From the NCBI RefSeq assembly GCF_042682685.1, contig NZ_JBHUHX010000010.1, positions 62,001-126,000 on the forward strand: a stretch of DNA of 64,000 nucleotides. The letters run 5' to 3'. Each line of letters starts with the position of its first letter. Position 1 is the first letter of the stretch. This document shows, piece by piece, positions 28,552 to 36,906 of this stretch. Below the pieces are notes generated by a model. The model saw nothing but the letters and a program-made list of their open reading frames with translations, had not been told where the DNA came from and did no database searches. A program made the translations under genes and the position numbers. This stretch comes from Imhoffiella fuscus (GTDB lineage Bacteria > Pseudomonadota > Gammaproteobacteria > Chromatiales > Chromatiaceae).

Positions 28552-30356
28552 GGCACCTCCACCTCCGCTGCCGCGTCCGACGTGTCGATCCTGTCGAGCC
28601 GAGGCACGCCGGGCATCTCGACGGCGTGATGCAGCTGGATCAGGGTTCGCGGCCCGGCCAATCCATCGGGCTGAAGCCCCTTCGACGACTGAAAGGTCTT
28701 CAGCGCCCCAACCAATGAGGCATCGTAGCGGCTCGACTCGCGATCCGGTACCTCGATTCCCGGGACCTGCGCCAACAGCTCGCGCAACCAGTGCACATCG
28801 TCCCCGGGAGACCCAGAGCCGATGACCGTGGTTCCACCCGGCGGCGTCTGCCAGAGCAGGATGTAGTCGCCGCTCCAGATGCGCTCCAACCCCTCGACGG
28901 GGATGCGCCGGGGACCGTCGGGAAGCACGACCACGGCCTCCCGCGCACCCAGTGCGGTGAGCACGAGGAAGCGCGCGTCCGCGCCGGATCCGTTGAGCCG
29001 CATCAAGGCGGGCAGATCGAAGAAACGCACGTTACTGAGCTTGCCGGTCTCGCGCTGGCAACTCAAACCGAAACGCATCGCGCGCGCGCACGGATCCCCA
29101 GCGCCCAATTCATCGAGTTCGACCCCCCAGCGTTTCAGCAGCAACAGCATGGCCTGGGATTCGCTCAAGGACAGACGACCGAGGGTCGCGCCCAATTGAT
29201 CGGGCGCGAAGTCGGCCAAGGGGATCTCGGGCGGCTCAGAAGCAACTGGCTCGCTAGACGTTCCAGCGCCAGCCTCGACCGACGTCGAGGACGCAGAGGA
29301 AGATTCCGGCGCCGAAGGTTCCTTCACTCCCTCCGACAGGGTCGCGGCGGCGGGAACATCCTCGGCCGTGATGGAATCCGAAGACGCGACACCGGGCCAC
29401 CCGACTTCGCGCTCGACCCAGGCGAGGATGCGCTCGGGGTCGCCATTGGTGAGATAGAAGGTCCCCAGGCCGATACCCAGCGCCAGCACGAACGAGATCG
29501 AGGCCAGCATGACGAGACGGCCGATCGATAGGGTCGGCTTAGCGTCCGATTCGCCATGCACCTCGCGTGCGGCCTTGGCTGTAATCGACGGTGTCACCTG
29601 GGAGGATCGCGTCACGCAAGCGCCCAGCAACGCGCGATCGCAAAGGATGTTGATGAGGCGCGGGATACCGCCGGAATAGCGATAGATAAGCCGGATGGCG
29701 CCAGCCGTGAAGAGAGGACGGTCCACACCGCCGACCGCCACACGGTGACGAATGTAGTCGCCAGTTTCCTTGAGGCTGAAGGGGTTAAGATGGAAGCGGG
29801 CGGTGATGCGCTGGTTGAGCTGACGCAAGCGATCGCTTTCCAGCATGCGCCGCAGCTCCGGCTGGCCGATCAGAAAGATCTGCAGCAGCTTGTGCTTGGT
29901 CGTCTCCAGGTTGGTCAGGAGGCGGATCTGCTCCATCACTTGGGGCCGGAGGTTCTGCGCCTCATCGATGATGAGCACCGGGCGATGACCGCGACCGTGC
30001 GCCTCCAGAAGATACTGGTTCAGCCGATCGACCAGCACCTTGTTCGACAGCTGTCCCGAGGGCAGCGAAACACGAAACTCATCGCAGATGCTGCACAGCA
30101 GTTCGTTGGCGCTCTGAGCCGAATTCAGAATCAGGGCCACATCGACGCCGTCGGGCAACTGTTCCAGAAAGGCCCGGCACACGGTCGTCTTGCCAGTACC
30201 GACCTCACCCGTCAGCAGCACGAACCCGCCGCCCTCGCCCGCTCCGTAGAGCAGATGCGCGAGCGCCTCTCTGTGCTGCTCGCTCAGATAGAGGTATTGA
30301 GGATCGGGGGCGATGGAGAAACTGGGCTCTTTGAGCCCGAAGTATTTCGGATACAC
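28548..30356 (-). CDS. gspA: GspA/ExeA ATPase with peptidoglycan-binding domain
   Basis: This 602-residue membrane ATPase of the ExeA type has an AAA domain with Walker A Gly-Glu-Val-Gly-Thr-Gly-Lys-Thr-Thr near residue 50 and Walker B Val-Leu-Ile-Ile-Asp-Glu-Ala near 126. One transmembrane helix lies near 282-302. A periplasmic part follows with a C39-like region and a peptidoglycan-binding repeat (Thr-Phe-Gln-Ser-Ser-Lys-Gly-Leu-Gln-Pro-Asp-Gly-Leu). It works with GspB in secretin assembly. Its first 27 codons and about 220 bp of upstream DNA are duplicated 2 kb away, beyond the HipA-like/DUF3037 pair. Confidence 0.93.
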   Translation of the reverse strand: MYPKYFGLKEPSFSIAPDPQYLYLSEQHREALAHLLYGAGEGGGFVLLTGEVGTGKTTVCRAFLEQLPDGVDVALILNSAQSANELLCSICDEFRVSLPSGQLSNKVLVDRLNQYLLEAHGRGHRPVLIIDEAQNLRPQVMEQIRLLTNLETTKHKLLQIFLIGQPELRRMLESDRLRQLNQRITARFHLNPFSLKETGDYIRHRVAVGGVDRPLFTAGAIRLIYRYSGGIPRLINILCDRALLGACVTRSSQVTPSITAKAAREVHGESDAKPTLSIGRLVMLASISFVLALGIGLGTFYLTNGDPERILAWVEREVGWPGVASSDSITAEDVPAAATLSEGVKEPSAPESSSASSTSVEAGAGTSSEPVASEPPEIPLADFAPDQLGATLGRLSLSESQAMLLLLKRWGVELDELGAGDPCARAMRFGLSCQRETGKLSNVRFFDLPALMRLNGSGADARFLVLTALGAREAVVVLPDGPRRIPVEGLERIWSGDYILLWQTPPGGTTVIGSGSPGDDVHWLRELLAQVPGIEVPDRESSRYDASLVGALKTFQSSKGLQPDGLAGPRTLIQLHHAVEMPGVPRLDRIDTSDAAAEVEVP

Positions 30357-30576
30357 GCTGGCTACTCGGCGAAGTTCAACGACGCCATCGCCGCATCATG
30401 GATCTGCGGAACCTCTGTCGGCGGCAGTCAGGAGAGAATTCTTTCTTAAGGAATCGCAGGATCTGCTCCGGCATCCCCGGACCAGCGGCAGATTAGCCAG
30501 GAGGAGGCCTGAGCGTCAAGAACTCCTCGCAGCGAAGAGCGCGACCTAGCGTAAACGGAGCACGCAAAACAAAAAG
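30274..30576. repeat. 300-bp direct repeat, copy A (gspA promoter and 5' end)
   Basis: This copy covers the first codons of the intact gspA and its upstream region. Compared with copy B at 32302-32600, the first 160 bases are nearly identical and the rest is clearly related but diverged, ending at a shared CGCAAAACAAAAAG. The two copies flank the DUF3037 and HipA-like genes in direct orientation. Confidence 0.9.
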
Positions 30577-30590
30577 CACTCGCAACAGTA

Positions 30591-31430
30591 TCAGGTAGCT
30601 GCGAACTCAAGGATACGTTGCCGATTGACGTACTCAGTTACCTCAACGCCGGTGTCTTCCAAACGCCCCACGATATCAGTGAAGGCACGCTGACGCCGTT
30701 CATCCTTATCCTCTGGGCCACTTACAGTAAACAAGACGTTTTCGGGCAGTCTGGCGCGATGTTTCAGCTCGTTCACGCGAAACAGCCAAGCGGCACCGTG
30801 TTCCATGATTTTGCTCGGCTGACCTTGGGCGAGATGCAGGGGCTTGATGGCTTTGACTGGTTTCTGATCGATCTGCTCGACAAAAGGAAAGGTCGCCTGA
30901 TAGTCCTCGTCACCGATGGTCAAGCGCTGAAAGCGATCGCCAATCCGGGCATTGTTCAGCCATTTGCGCACCCCATCTTCCAAGATCGTTTCCTGGTACT
31001 GCTTCGTCACGAAGCTCCGCTCAACATAAAATGAGAATAGTTCCTGCAATTTCTCCTCGGGATCGTCGGTAAGCACGACACCAGGATCGCTAAAGCGGAG
31101 GATGCTTTCGCGAGGACGTACAATTTCAGAAAAGAGTTGCTTTGCAAATTCGATGTCGTTGGCGCTTCTGCGCCGATCGAATCCATTCGCCTTCAGCACC
31201 CAATGAATTCTCTCCAATTCATCTTTGAGCGCATGAATGGCTTCGCGATAGAGTTTGGAGTCCAATTCCTCGAAAAAACCGGCAATTCTCTTGTAGCGGC
31301 GGGCTTGTAGCCTGAATCCGAAGAAGCGAACCTTAGACGCCATGAGTAGGATGCCAACATTCGCAAATTCGCCCGTCTCCACATAGGGGGCAAAACGTAT
31401 GATGGCGTATTGGCAGGCGACCTTGCTCAT
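30591..31430 (-). CDS. DUF3037 protein partnered with HipA-like kinase
   Basis: This 279-residue protein begins Met-Ser-Lys-Val-Ala-Cys-Gln-Tyr-Ala-Ile-Ile-Arg-Phe-Ala-Pro. It has the Glu-Thr-Gly-Glu-Phe-Ala-Asn-Val-Gly-Ile motif that identifies DUF3037. The domain has no settled biochemical function; it is often encoded just after a short HipA-like kinase, as here. The start codon overlaps the kinase stop (ATGA), so the two are translationally coupled. There is no signal peptide or membrane segment. A toxin-antitoxin or defence role is possible by analogy with HipA but is not shown. Confidence 0.85.
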   Translation of the reverse strand: MSKVACQYAIIRFAPYVETGEFANVGILLMASKVRFFGFRLQARRYKRIAGFFEELDSKLYREAIHALKDELERIHWVLKANGFDRRRSANDIEFAKQLFSEIVRPRESILRFSDPGVVLTDDPEEKLQELFSFYVERSFVTKQYQETILEDGVRKWLNNARIGDRFQRLTIGDEDYQATFPFVEQIDQKPVKAIKPLHLAQGQPSKIMEHGAAWLFRVNELKHRARLPENVLFTVSGPEDKDERRQRAFTDIVGRLEDTGVEVTEYVNRQRILEFAAT

Positions 31431-32161
31431 GGTGTCGTCCAGAAATCGTCGTGATCGTGTTTCTTAAGTAATTGATGGGCGGCGTCCAAGTCAAAATCCA
31501 CCGGCACAGTCATCTCAGGGTCGGCGAACAGCCATGCCTCGGGGATCGCGGCGCATATCTCGGGCCAATCAGCGAGCGCTGAGGCGAAGCGAAGATTGTA
31601 GTCATGGCGCTTCAGCATGTCATCGAAGAGGTGGAGCCGCTGAGCGGCAAATACATGGCAATCCAAAAAATTATCAGGTTCGAAATCAGAATCAAATGCC
31701 TGGTTGTGGTCGATAACGACCAGCTCACGCGAAGCTGGACGCCAAAAAAGATTGGGATTGCCACCCCGCTCGGTCAGGAGTCGATCGCCGTTATGAACCC
31801 ACCAGTCAAAAGCCAACACGTCTTGCTGAATCTCGTCTGGAATCTCCCGAACGGCTGAGACCGCCAGCTCCATGGCTTCCTGCCATTGCGACCCAAAGAC
31901 CGGCCCCGCTCCCAGGTCTGCAAGCATGAGGCCACCATCCGCCTCAATGAGTTCTGCCGGCACGTCTAGGATGCGGAAAGGGGCAACTGGCAGCCCAAGG
32001 GCCACGCCCAGCTTGCCCGCGATCCATTCACAGATCTGACTGCGGCGGCCAGCACCAACGCCCTTGACGAAGTAGACCTCGCCGTCTTCGCACCGGCAGA
32101 TGAAAGGGCGCGTCACCCCCTGCGCGGAGCGACGTAGGACCTCGACGATTTGCAGCCTCAT
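31427..32161 (-). CDS. Short HipA-like kinase domain protein
   Basis: This 244-residue protein resembles the stand-alone HipA-like kinase domains. It has a Val-Tyr-Phe-Val-Lys-Gly strand for the ATP lysine near residue 32, and a catalytic region Trp-Trp-Val-His-Asn-Gly-Asp-Arg followed by Gly-Asn-Pro-Asn-Leu-Phe-Trp near 131-150. The metal-binding Val-Val-Ile-Asp-His-Asn-Gln-Ala-Phe is near 159-167. It lacks the N-terminal subdomain of full HipA toxins. ATG 32161 starts the conserved part. It precedes the DUF3037 gene with a four-base overlap. A HipB-like DNA-binding antitoxin is absent. Confidence 0.82.
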   Translation of the reverse strand: MRLQIVEVLRRSAQGVTRPFICRCEDGEVYFVKGVGAGRRSQICEWIAGKLGVALGLPVAPFRILDVPAELIEADGGLMLADLGAGPVFGSQWQEAMELAVSAVREIPDEIQQDVLAFDWWVHNGDRLLTERGGNPNLFWRPASRELVVIDHNQAFDSDFEPDNFLDCHVFAAQRLHLFDDMLKRHDYNLRFASALADWPEICAAIPEAWLFADPEMTVPVDFDLDAAHQLLKKHDHDDFWTTP

Positions 32162-32186
32162 GAAATGTTGGCTCGACTGGATTCGC

Positions 32187-32384
32187 TCACAGCCCCCCCT
32201 GGAATGCGCGGTCGAAAATGGCGGGCAGGAGGGTGTCGATCTCGTTATAGATGTCGATGTGAGTCTGCCCAATCCTATCGATTTCGAGCATCTGCCTCCT
32301 TTGCTGCTCGCTCAGATAGAGGTATTGAGGATCTGGGGCGATGGAGAAACTGGGCTCTTTGAGCCCGAAGTATTTCGGATACAC
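32187..32384 (-). pseudogene. Chimeric remnant: gspA 5' end joined to HsdS-like tail
   Basis: This 65-codon frame starts with the first 27 codons of gspA (Met-Tyr-Pro-Lys-Tyr-Phe-Gly-Leu) and then changes, at Ser-Glu-Gln, to Arg-Arg-Gln-Met-Leu-Glu-Ile-Asp. It ends Pro-Ala-Ile-Phe-Asp-Arg-Ala-Phe-Gln-Gly-Gly-Leu. The tail resembles the last helix of type I restriction specificity subunits (HsdS), which often end Ala-Phe-x-Gly-Glu-Leu. It looks like a scar at the right edge of the inserted kinase/DUF3037 module. The HsdS link is a pattern match only. Confidence 0.6.
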
Positions 32385-32600
32385 GCTGGCTACTCGGCGA
32401 AGTTCAACGACGCCATCGCCGCATCATGGATCTGCGGAACCTGTATCGGCGGCAGTCAGGAGAGGTGAATGCTTAAGAGATCGCGGAACCTGCTCCGGCG
32501 TCCCCATACCAGCGCGAGATTAGCCAGGAGGAGCGTCGAGCGTCAAGAACACTTCGCGAAGAGCGCACCCTATCGCGAACGGGCCGCGCAAAACAAAAAG
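32302..32600. repeat. 300-bp direct repeat, copy B (displaced gspA 5' end)
   Basis: This is the second copy of the gspA upstream region and first 27 codons, in the same orientation as copy A (30274-30576). It is now cut off from the rest of gspA by the 1.7-kb module. The copy ends next to the terminator and tRNA-Lys. Confidence 0.9.
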
Positions 32601-32624
32601 GGCTTAACCTTGCGGCTAAGCCCT
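32594..32624 (-). terminator. Rho-independent terminator after the tRNA genes
   Basis: On the minus strand an AGGGCTTA/TAAGCCCT stem with a ten-base loop is followed by TTTTTG. It lies about ten bases beyond the tRNA-Lys 3' end, so it probably ends the tRNA transcript. Confidence 0.75.
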
Positions 32625-32633
32625 TCTCTTTAT

Positions 32634-32709
32634 TGGTGGGTCGTGTAGGATTCGAACCTACGACCGATGGATTAAGAGTCCACTGCTCTACCAACTGAGC
32701 TAACGACCC
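32634..32709 (-). tRNA. tRNA-Lys (CTT)
   Basis: A 76-nt cloverleaf on the minus strand runs from GGGTCGTTAGCTCAG to an encoded CCA. The anticodon stem GTGGA/TCCAT holds the loop CTCTTAA, giving anticodon CTT for lysine. The T arm has the standard GGTTCGAATCC. Confidence 0.95.
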
Positions 32710-32761
32710 GATCTTTCAATTACGCCGTCCGATATATCATCAGGACAACGCTTTCAGCACA

Positions 32762-32838
32762 TGGGGTGGGCGATGGGGATCGAACCCACGACCACAGGAA
32801 TCACAATCCTGCGCTCTACCAACTGAGCTACACCCACC
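32762..32838 (-). tRNA. tRNA-His (GTG)
   Basis: The minus strand reads a cloverleaf with acceptor GTGGGTG, preceded by the extra G(-1) typical of tRNA-His, and an encoded CCA. The anticodon loop TTGTGAT gives GTG. It is 52 bp upstream of tRNA-Lys and probably part of one transcript. Confidence 0.95.
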
Positions 32839-32981
32839 ATAAAACTCTATCATCCCTGTACGGTGCATTATACCGTAATCATTCGTTCGCCGAAACGTCT
32901 TCGTTGCATCCATCACACTTGAAGACGTGCCATCATCACGAAGCGATCCGCCTCGCCGGTCCGCTGTCGAGACGATGCCTT

Positions 32982-33058
<77 letters not shown>

Positions 33059-33116
33059 TGAATCTGGGTTCCGCGCCAGCGTCACGCTGAAGCGCATTTC
33101 GCTCATGGTCGGCGTT

Positions 33117-33193
33117 TGGTCGGGGTAGAGGGATTCGAACCCCCGACATCCTGCTCCCAAAGCAGGCGCGCTACCAGACTGCGCTATACCCCG
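33117..33193 (-). tRNA. tRNA-Pro (TGG)
   Basis: A 77-nt cloverleaf on the minus strand starts CGGGGTATAGCGCAG and ends with CCA. The anticodon loop TTTGGGA gives TGG. It is first in the tRNA-Pro, Arg, His, Lys series. Confidence 0.95.
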
Positions 33194-33378
33194 GCTTCGG
33201 ACGCGGCGCGTTTCAAAGCAACCCCGAATCGAAGAGCGGGCACTATACGCAACAGGCCAGCAGCCGTCAACCCACGATCGATTTTTTCTTTACGGCGCAG
33301 CATCCACCGGTCGGCACGTTTTCATCCCACTCGGCGCCTGGCTATGATGCGCTATTCGTTCCGCAAAACAGGATCAAC

Positions 33379-34239
33379 ATGAACGCAGCCATTCTCGACG
33401 GCAAATCCATCGCCGCTGAAATCCGCCAAGACATCAAGAGCCGAGTCGACGCCCTCCTGGCCAGCGGCAAACGCTCGCCGGGGCTCGCCGTGGTCTTGGT
33501 CGGCGCCAATCCGGCCTCTCAGGTCTACGTCCGCAACAAACGCAAGGCCTGCGCCGAGGTCGGCTTCCATTCGGAGCTGCACGAACTGCCCGAGACCATC
33601 ACACAGGACGCATTGCTCTCGCTGATCGACCAACTCAACGCAGACCCGGCGATCGACGGCATCCTGGTTCAACTGCCCCTGCCCGCGCACCTGGACGAGA
33701 ACGCCGTCACCGAGCGCATCTCACCGACCAAGGACGTCGATGGGTTCCATCCCTATAACGTCGGCCGACTGGTGCTGCGCATGCCACTGCTGCGGCCCTG
33801 CACGCCCAAGGGCGTCATGACCATGCTCGCGCGCACCGGTCGCGAACTCGCGGGGCTCGACGCGCTCGTCATCGGACAATCCAACATCGTCGGCCGCCCC
33901 ATGGCGCTGGAACTCCTCGCCGCGCGCTGTACCGTCACCATCTGCCACAGCCGGACCAAGGACCTCGCCGACAAAGCACGCGCGGCGGACATTCTGGTCG
34001 CCGCCGTCGGCCGACCCGAGTTCGTCCCGGGCGACTGGGTCAAGGACGGCGCCATCGTCATCGATGTCGGCATCAACCGCACGCCGGAAGGCAAGCTGAT
34101 CGGAGACGTCGACTTCGCGGCCTGCGCCGAGCGCGCCTCCTGGATAACCCCAGTGCCAGGCGGCGTCGGCCCCATGACCATCGCCAGCCTGCTGGAAAAC
34201 ACCCTTCAAGCCGCCGAACTGCACGCACAGGCGCACTGA
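33379..34239 (+). CDS. folD: Methylenetetrahydrofolate dehydrogenase/cyclohydrolase
   Basis: This 286-residue bifunctional enzyme interconverts 5,10-methylene-, methenyl- and 10-formyl-tetrahydrofolate with NADP. The signatures are Tyr-Val-Arg-Asn-Lys with the catalytic Lys near residue 54, Gln-Leu-Pro-Leu-Pro near 98, Asp-Val-Asp-Gly-Phe-His near 121, the NADP loop Gly-Gln-Ser-Asn-Ile-Val-Gly-Arg-Pro near 165, and Pro-Gly-Gly-Val-Gly-Pro-Met-Thr near 260. Its length is that of E. coli FolD. It is transcribed away from the tRNA cluster. Confidence 0.97.
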   Translation: MNAAILDGKSIAAEIRQDIKSRVDALLASGKRSPGLAVVLVGANPASQVYVRNKRKACAEVGFHSELHELPETITQDALLSLIDQLNADPAIDGILVQLPLPAHLDENAVTERISPTKDVDGFHPYNVGRLVLRMPLLRPCTPKGVMTMLARTGRELAGLDALVIGQSNIVGRPMALELLAARCTVTICHSRTKDLADKARAADILVAAVGRPEFVPGDWVKDGAIVIDVGINRTPEGKLIGDVDFAACAERASWITPVPGGVGPMTIASLLENTLQAAELHAQAH

Positions 34240-34331
34240 TCGCCCTAGCAAAACCGCATAGAGACCGGGGGGACCGAGCTGCCCCCGATCTCACCGATCC
34301 GCCGGATACCGCCACACCAAAAGCCGCCACC

Positions 34332-34790
34332 ATGATCGACACCTTCACCGTCTGGGCGCTTGCCCATCAAGCCAAGATCCTCTGGATGGCCGGGCTATCG
34401 GTGGCCCTCTGTCTCGCGTCCCTGGCATCCCTGCCCTTCATCGTGGCTCGGATACCCGAGGACTATTTCTGCGACCGCGAGCACCAACGGACTCGCAAAC
34501 GCCTCCATCGACTGCTTCATTACGGCATTCTGGCGCTCAAGAATCTCACAGGGGGGATTCTGATCCTTGCGGGAATCGCGATGCTGGTACTCCCTGGACA
34601 GGGCCTGCTCACGATCATCATGGGAATTATCCTGAGCGATTTTCCAGGCAAATTCGCGTTGGAGCGCAGACTGGCAAGCAACCCGCGAATCCTCGGCGGC
34701 ATCAATTGGCTGCGCAAAAAAGGCGGGAGCGCCCCATTGATCGCGCCCGACTGCGGACAGCAGAAATCGCACGCAAGCGAACGACCTTGA
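34332..34790 (+). CDS. Small inner-membrane protein, PGPGW-like
   Basis: This 152-residue protein has hydrophobic segments near residues 14-38 and 70-105. The second contains Leu-Val-Leu-Pro-Gly-Gln-Gly, which resembles the motif region of the putative transmembrane PGPGW family. Function is unknown. It is the last chromosomal gene before the integrated element. Confidence 0.65.
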   Translation: MIDTFTVWALAHQAKILWMAGLSVALCLASLASLPFIVARIPEDYFCDREHQRTRKRLHRLLHYGILALKNLTGGILILAGIAMLVLPGQGLLTIIMGIILSDFPGKFALERRLASNPRILGGINWLRKKGGSAPLIAPDCGQQKSHASERP

Positions 34791-34853
34791 CCAAATAGGC
34801 AAGCGGATTGCTCAAGCGGGGATTAAAGGGAAATAAGAGGGGGGGATACGAAT

Positions 34854-34873
34854 AGATGGCGGAGAGGGAGGGA
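34854..34873. repeat. attL core, 20-bp copy of tRNA-Ser 3' end
   Basis: AGATGGCGGAGAGGGAGGGA is identical to 52198-52217, where it forms the 3' end of tRNA-Ser(GGA) plus its flank. Two further bases match after one mismatch. It marks the left edge of the element. Confidence 0.92.
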
Positions 34874-34934
34874 CTCTCAATTTTCAGACCGACGATCCCA
34901 GTAACCTTGCGTATAAAGGGATAGAAGGTAATAT

Positions 34935-34957
34935 GTGTGGGTGAAACGTGTGGGTCA
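34935..34957 (+). promoter_or_regulatory. Arm-type integrase-binding repeat, left copy
   Basis: A 23-bp sequence beginning GTGTGGGTGAA and ending CGTGTGGGTCA occurs here and at 52117-52139 with one difference. Each copy lies about 60 bp inside its att core, in the same orientation, as expected for arm sites of a tyrosine integrase. The unit itself contains GTGTGGGT twice. Confidence 0.75.
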
Positions 34958-34977
34958 ACACGCAAGGATCCCCAACA

Positions 34978-36297
34978 ATGTACCTCGAAAAACGCCGCCG
35001 CAAATGGTATGCACTCCAGGAAATCCCCCCGAATCTCCGGGAGGCAATGGGAGGGAAGAAACGACTCGTCGTGAGCTTGAAGACAGAGGACGAACAGGAA
35101 GCCAAGCGACGCGCAGCCCTCTGTGAAGTGAGATGGCATCGGGAACTCGCCAAGGCCAAGAACTCGAACATCGATCCTCTGGAACAAGAGAGGGAATACT
35201 GGCGCCAAGCGTTCGATGCCTGCTCATCAGACTTCGAGCGAGAGATACTGAGCAGCATTCTGCAAGATAAGCTCGACAACCAACTTGAGCGTGCAGCCCG
35301 ACAGCAGGGTTACACCGGCAACGATCTCAGCGATCTTCCCGAGGCGGATGAAGCCATCCGAACCTACAAGATCGCCACAGGAAAGATCACCAAAACCGAC
35401 AGCTACATTGACGACTGGCTCGCCACCAAGGACAACATCCAGCCCAAGACAGAAAGGATGTACCGCTCGGATCTGGAGCGGCTGGCGCGGAAGTTCGCCT
35501 ATCTTCAAGACATCAACAAGGCTGATGTGACTTCCTGGATCGCCAAAGACCTCCTTCAACAGGAGGGGATGAACCGGAAGACTTTGGACCGGCTTCTCCC
35601 AGCCTACCGGGGTTACTGGAAATACCTGCAAGACATCGGCAAGGTGCCAGACGACGTGGAGCCTTTCACCAAGCTATCCGTCCAGCAGAACGGCTCCAAA
35701 TCTGTCCGCCCACGCGACAAACGAAAGGACTACACCCCGGACGAAGTCTTCCAGTTACTGGAGGCAGCATCCCCCAAGGACACCCCATTGGCCGATCTGA
35801 TTCGCCTTGGCATGTGGACCGGAGCCAGAATCAGCGAGCTGTGCGGTCTCAAGGTCGAGCAAGTCCACCTGGACGCGCCCTTCCCTTTCTTCAGGATCGA
35901 GGACTCAAAAACCGCCGCAGGTATCCGAACCGTCCCAGTTCACCCAGAGCTGAAGGAGACCTTGGAGCGTTTGACGAAGTCATCTGACGATGGATACGTC
36001 CTGTCAGGGCTCACACCCGACAAATACGGGGATCGCTCAAACGCTATCGGCAAACGGTTCGGACGGCTGAAGAAGAAACTGGGCTTCACCAGCCAGCATG
36101 GATTCCACTCCTTCCGCCACACCGTGATCACACGGCTGTTGAACGCCGATGTCCAGCAATCGGTCGTTGCCTCGATCGTGGGACACGACTCGGCTGACAG
36201 CGTCACCTTGGGCGTCTATCACAAAGGCTTCAACTTGGAGCGACAGACTCACGCCATCATGGCTCTGGACTACCCGAGACCAAGTACGTCGAGCTGA
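34978..36297 (+). CDS. Tyrosine site-specific integrase
   Basis: The protein (about 439 residues) has an N-terminal DUF6538-like arm-binding part (Met-Tyr-Leu-Glu-Lys-Arg-Arg-Arg-Lys-Trp-Tyr), a SAM-like core-binding domain and a C-terminal catalytic domain. Catalytic residues are visible: Arg in Thr-Gly-Ala-Arg-Ile-Ser-Glu, Lys in Asp-Ser-Lys-Thr, His-x-x-Arg in His-Ser-Phe-Arg-His, His in Val-Gly-His-Asp, and the Tyr nucleophile in Val-Tyr-His-Lys-Gly. ATG 34978 is preferred; ATG 34948 is in frame. It should integrate and excise the element at tRNA-Ser. Confidence 0.93.
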   Translation: MYLEKRRRKWYALQEIPPNLREAMGGKKRLVVSLKTEDEQEAKRRAALCEVRWHRELAKAKNSNIDPLEQEREYWRQAFDACSSDFEREILSSILQDKLDNQLERAARQQGYTGNDLSDLPEADEAIRTYKIATGKITKTDSYIDDWLATKDNIQPKTERMYRSDLERLARKFAYLQDINKADVTSWIAKDLLQQEGMNRKTLDRLLPAYRGYWKYLQDIGKVPDDVEPFTKLSVQQNGSKSVRPRDKRKDYTPDEVFQLLEAASPKDTPLADLIRLGMWTGARISELCGLKVEQVHLDAPFPFFRIEDSKTAAGIRTVPVHPELKETLERLTKSSDDGYVLSGLTPDKYGDRSNAIGKRFGRLKKKLGFTSQHGFHSFRHTVITRLLNADVQQSVVASIVGHDSADSVTLGVYHKGFNLERQTHAIMALDYPRPSTSS

Positions 36298-36906
36298 AGG
36301 TAGTGTGCCCGCGCTTTGGCGGGGATGGCAGATACCGCCTGGACGGCTGCCGCCCCCGCCCTACTCCTCTATATAGATGGAGGCTGACCCGACGAGAGCC
36401 ACGAGTGTTTTGCCGCAAAAATCTGAATGCCCTTCCTAATCCGGCCGGTTGGATCATCCCCCCCTCTACCCCCAGGGCGTTCCCTGCCATGCGCGATGAT
36501 TCACCGTGCCCACCCCTCGGTATGCATCTGACCGCATCGCTCCGCTTCACCTCATCGCCTGCCCCAGGCTGGGATCGTCGACAGACAGCCGGGCATCCAT
36601 CGACTGCCTCTGCCTGCTACTGGTCCTCTTCCTCCTCATGCCCAACCCCGCCAGGTTGATGCACAGGCAGACGCCGATCCGCTCTCTCCATCCTCATTCA
36701 TCACACCGGATCCCGTCCGCGCCGACAGGAGCGATTGGCTGTCGACACCACAGCAACCCGAAGCAGTGTCTCAATAGGGCAAGCCCTAGTGGGAACCACC
36801 GAAGCCCTCGGCATCGCGTCTCACATGAGTGGTTATTGCGTTTTGAGACAATCCGTCTCATGATATATAAGATCCTTATGAGACAGCCGACCCAGGAGAG
36901 ACACCC
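36298..36906. other. Spacer between integrase and resolvase
   Basis: No gene is seen in 609 bp. A CCCGC/GCGGG hairpin near 36307-36323 may end integrase transcription. The right part holds the resolvase operator/res-like palindromes, which are listed separately. Confidence 0.5.
36819..36884 (+). promoter_or_regulatory. Two res-like palindromic sites before the resolvase
   Basis: Site I (36819-36849, 31 bp) has ends GTCTCA and TGAGAC. Site II (36855-36884, 30 bp) has ends GTCTCAT and ATGAGAC around an AT-rich centre (GATATATAAG). Sites of about 30 bp with inverted ends just upstream of a serine resolvase gene are typical of res subsites, which also serve as its operator. CAGGAG follows at 36893. 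Confidence 0.7.
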
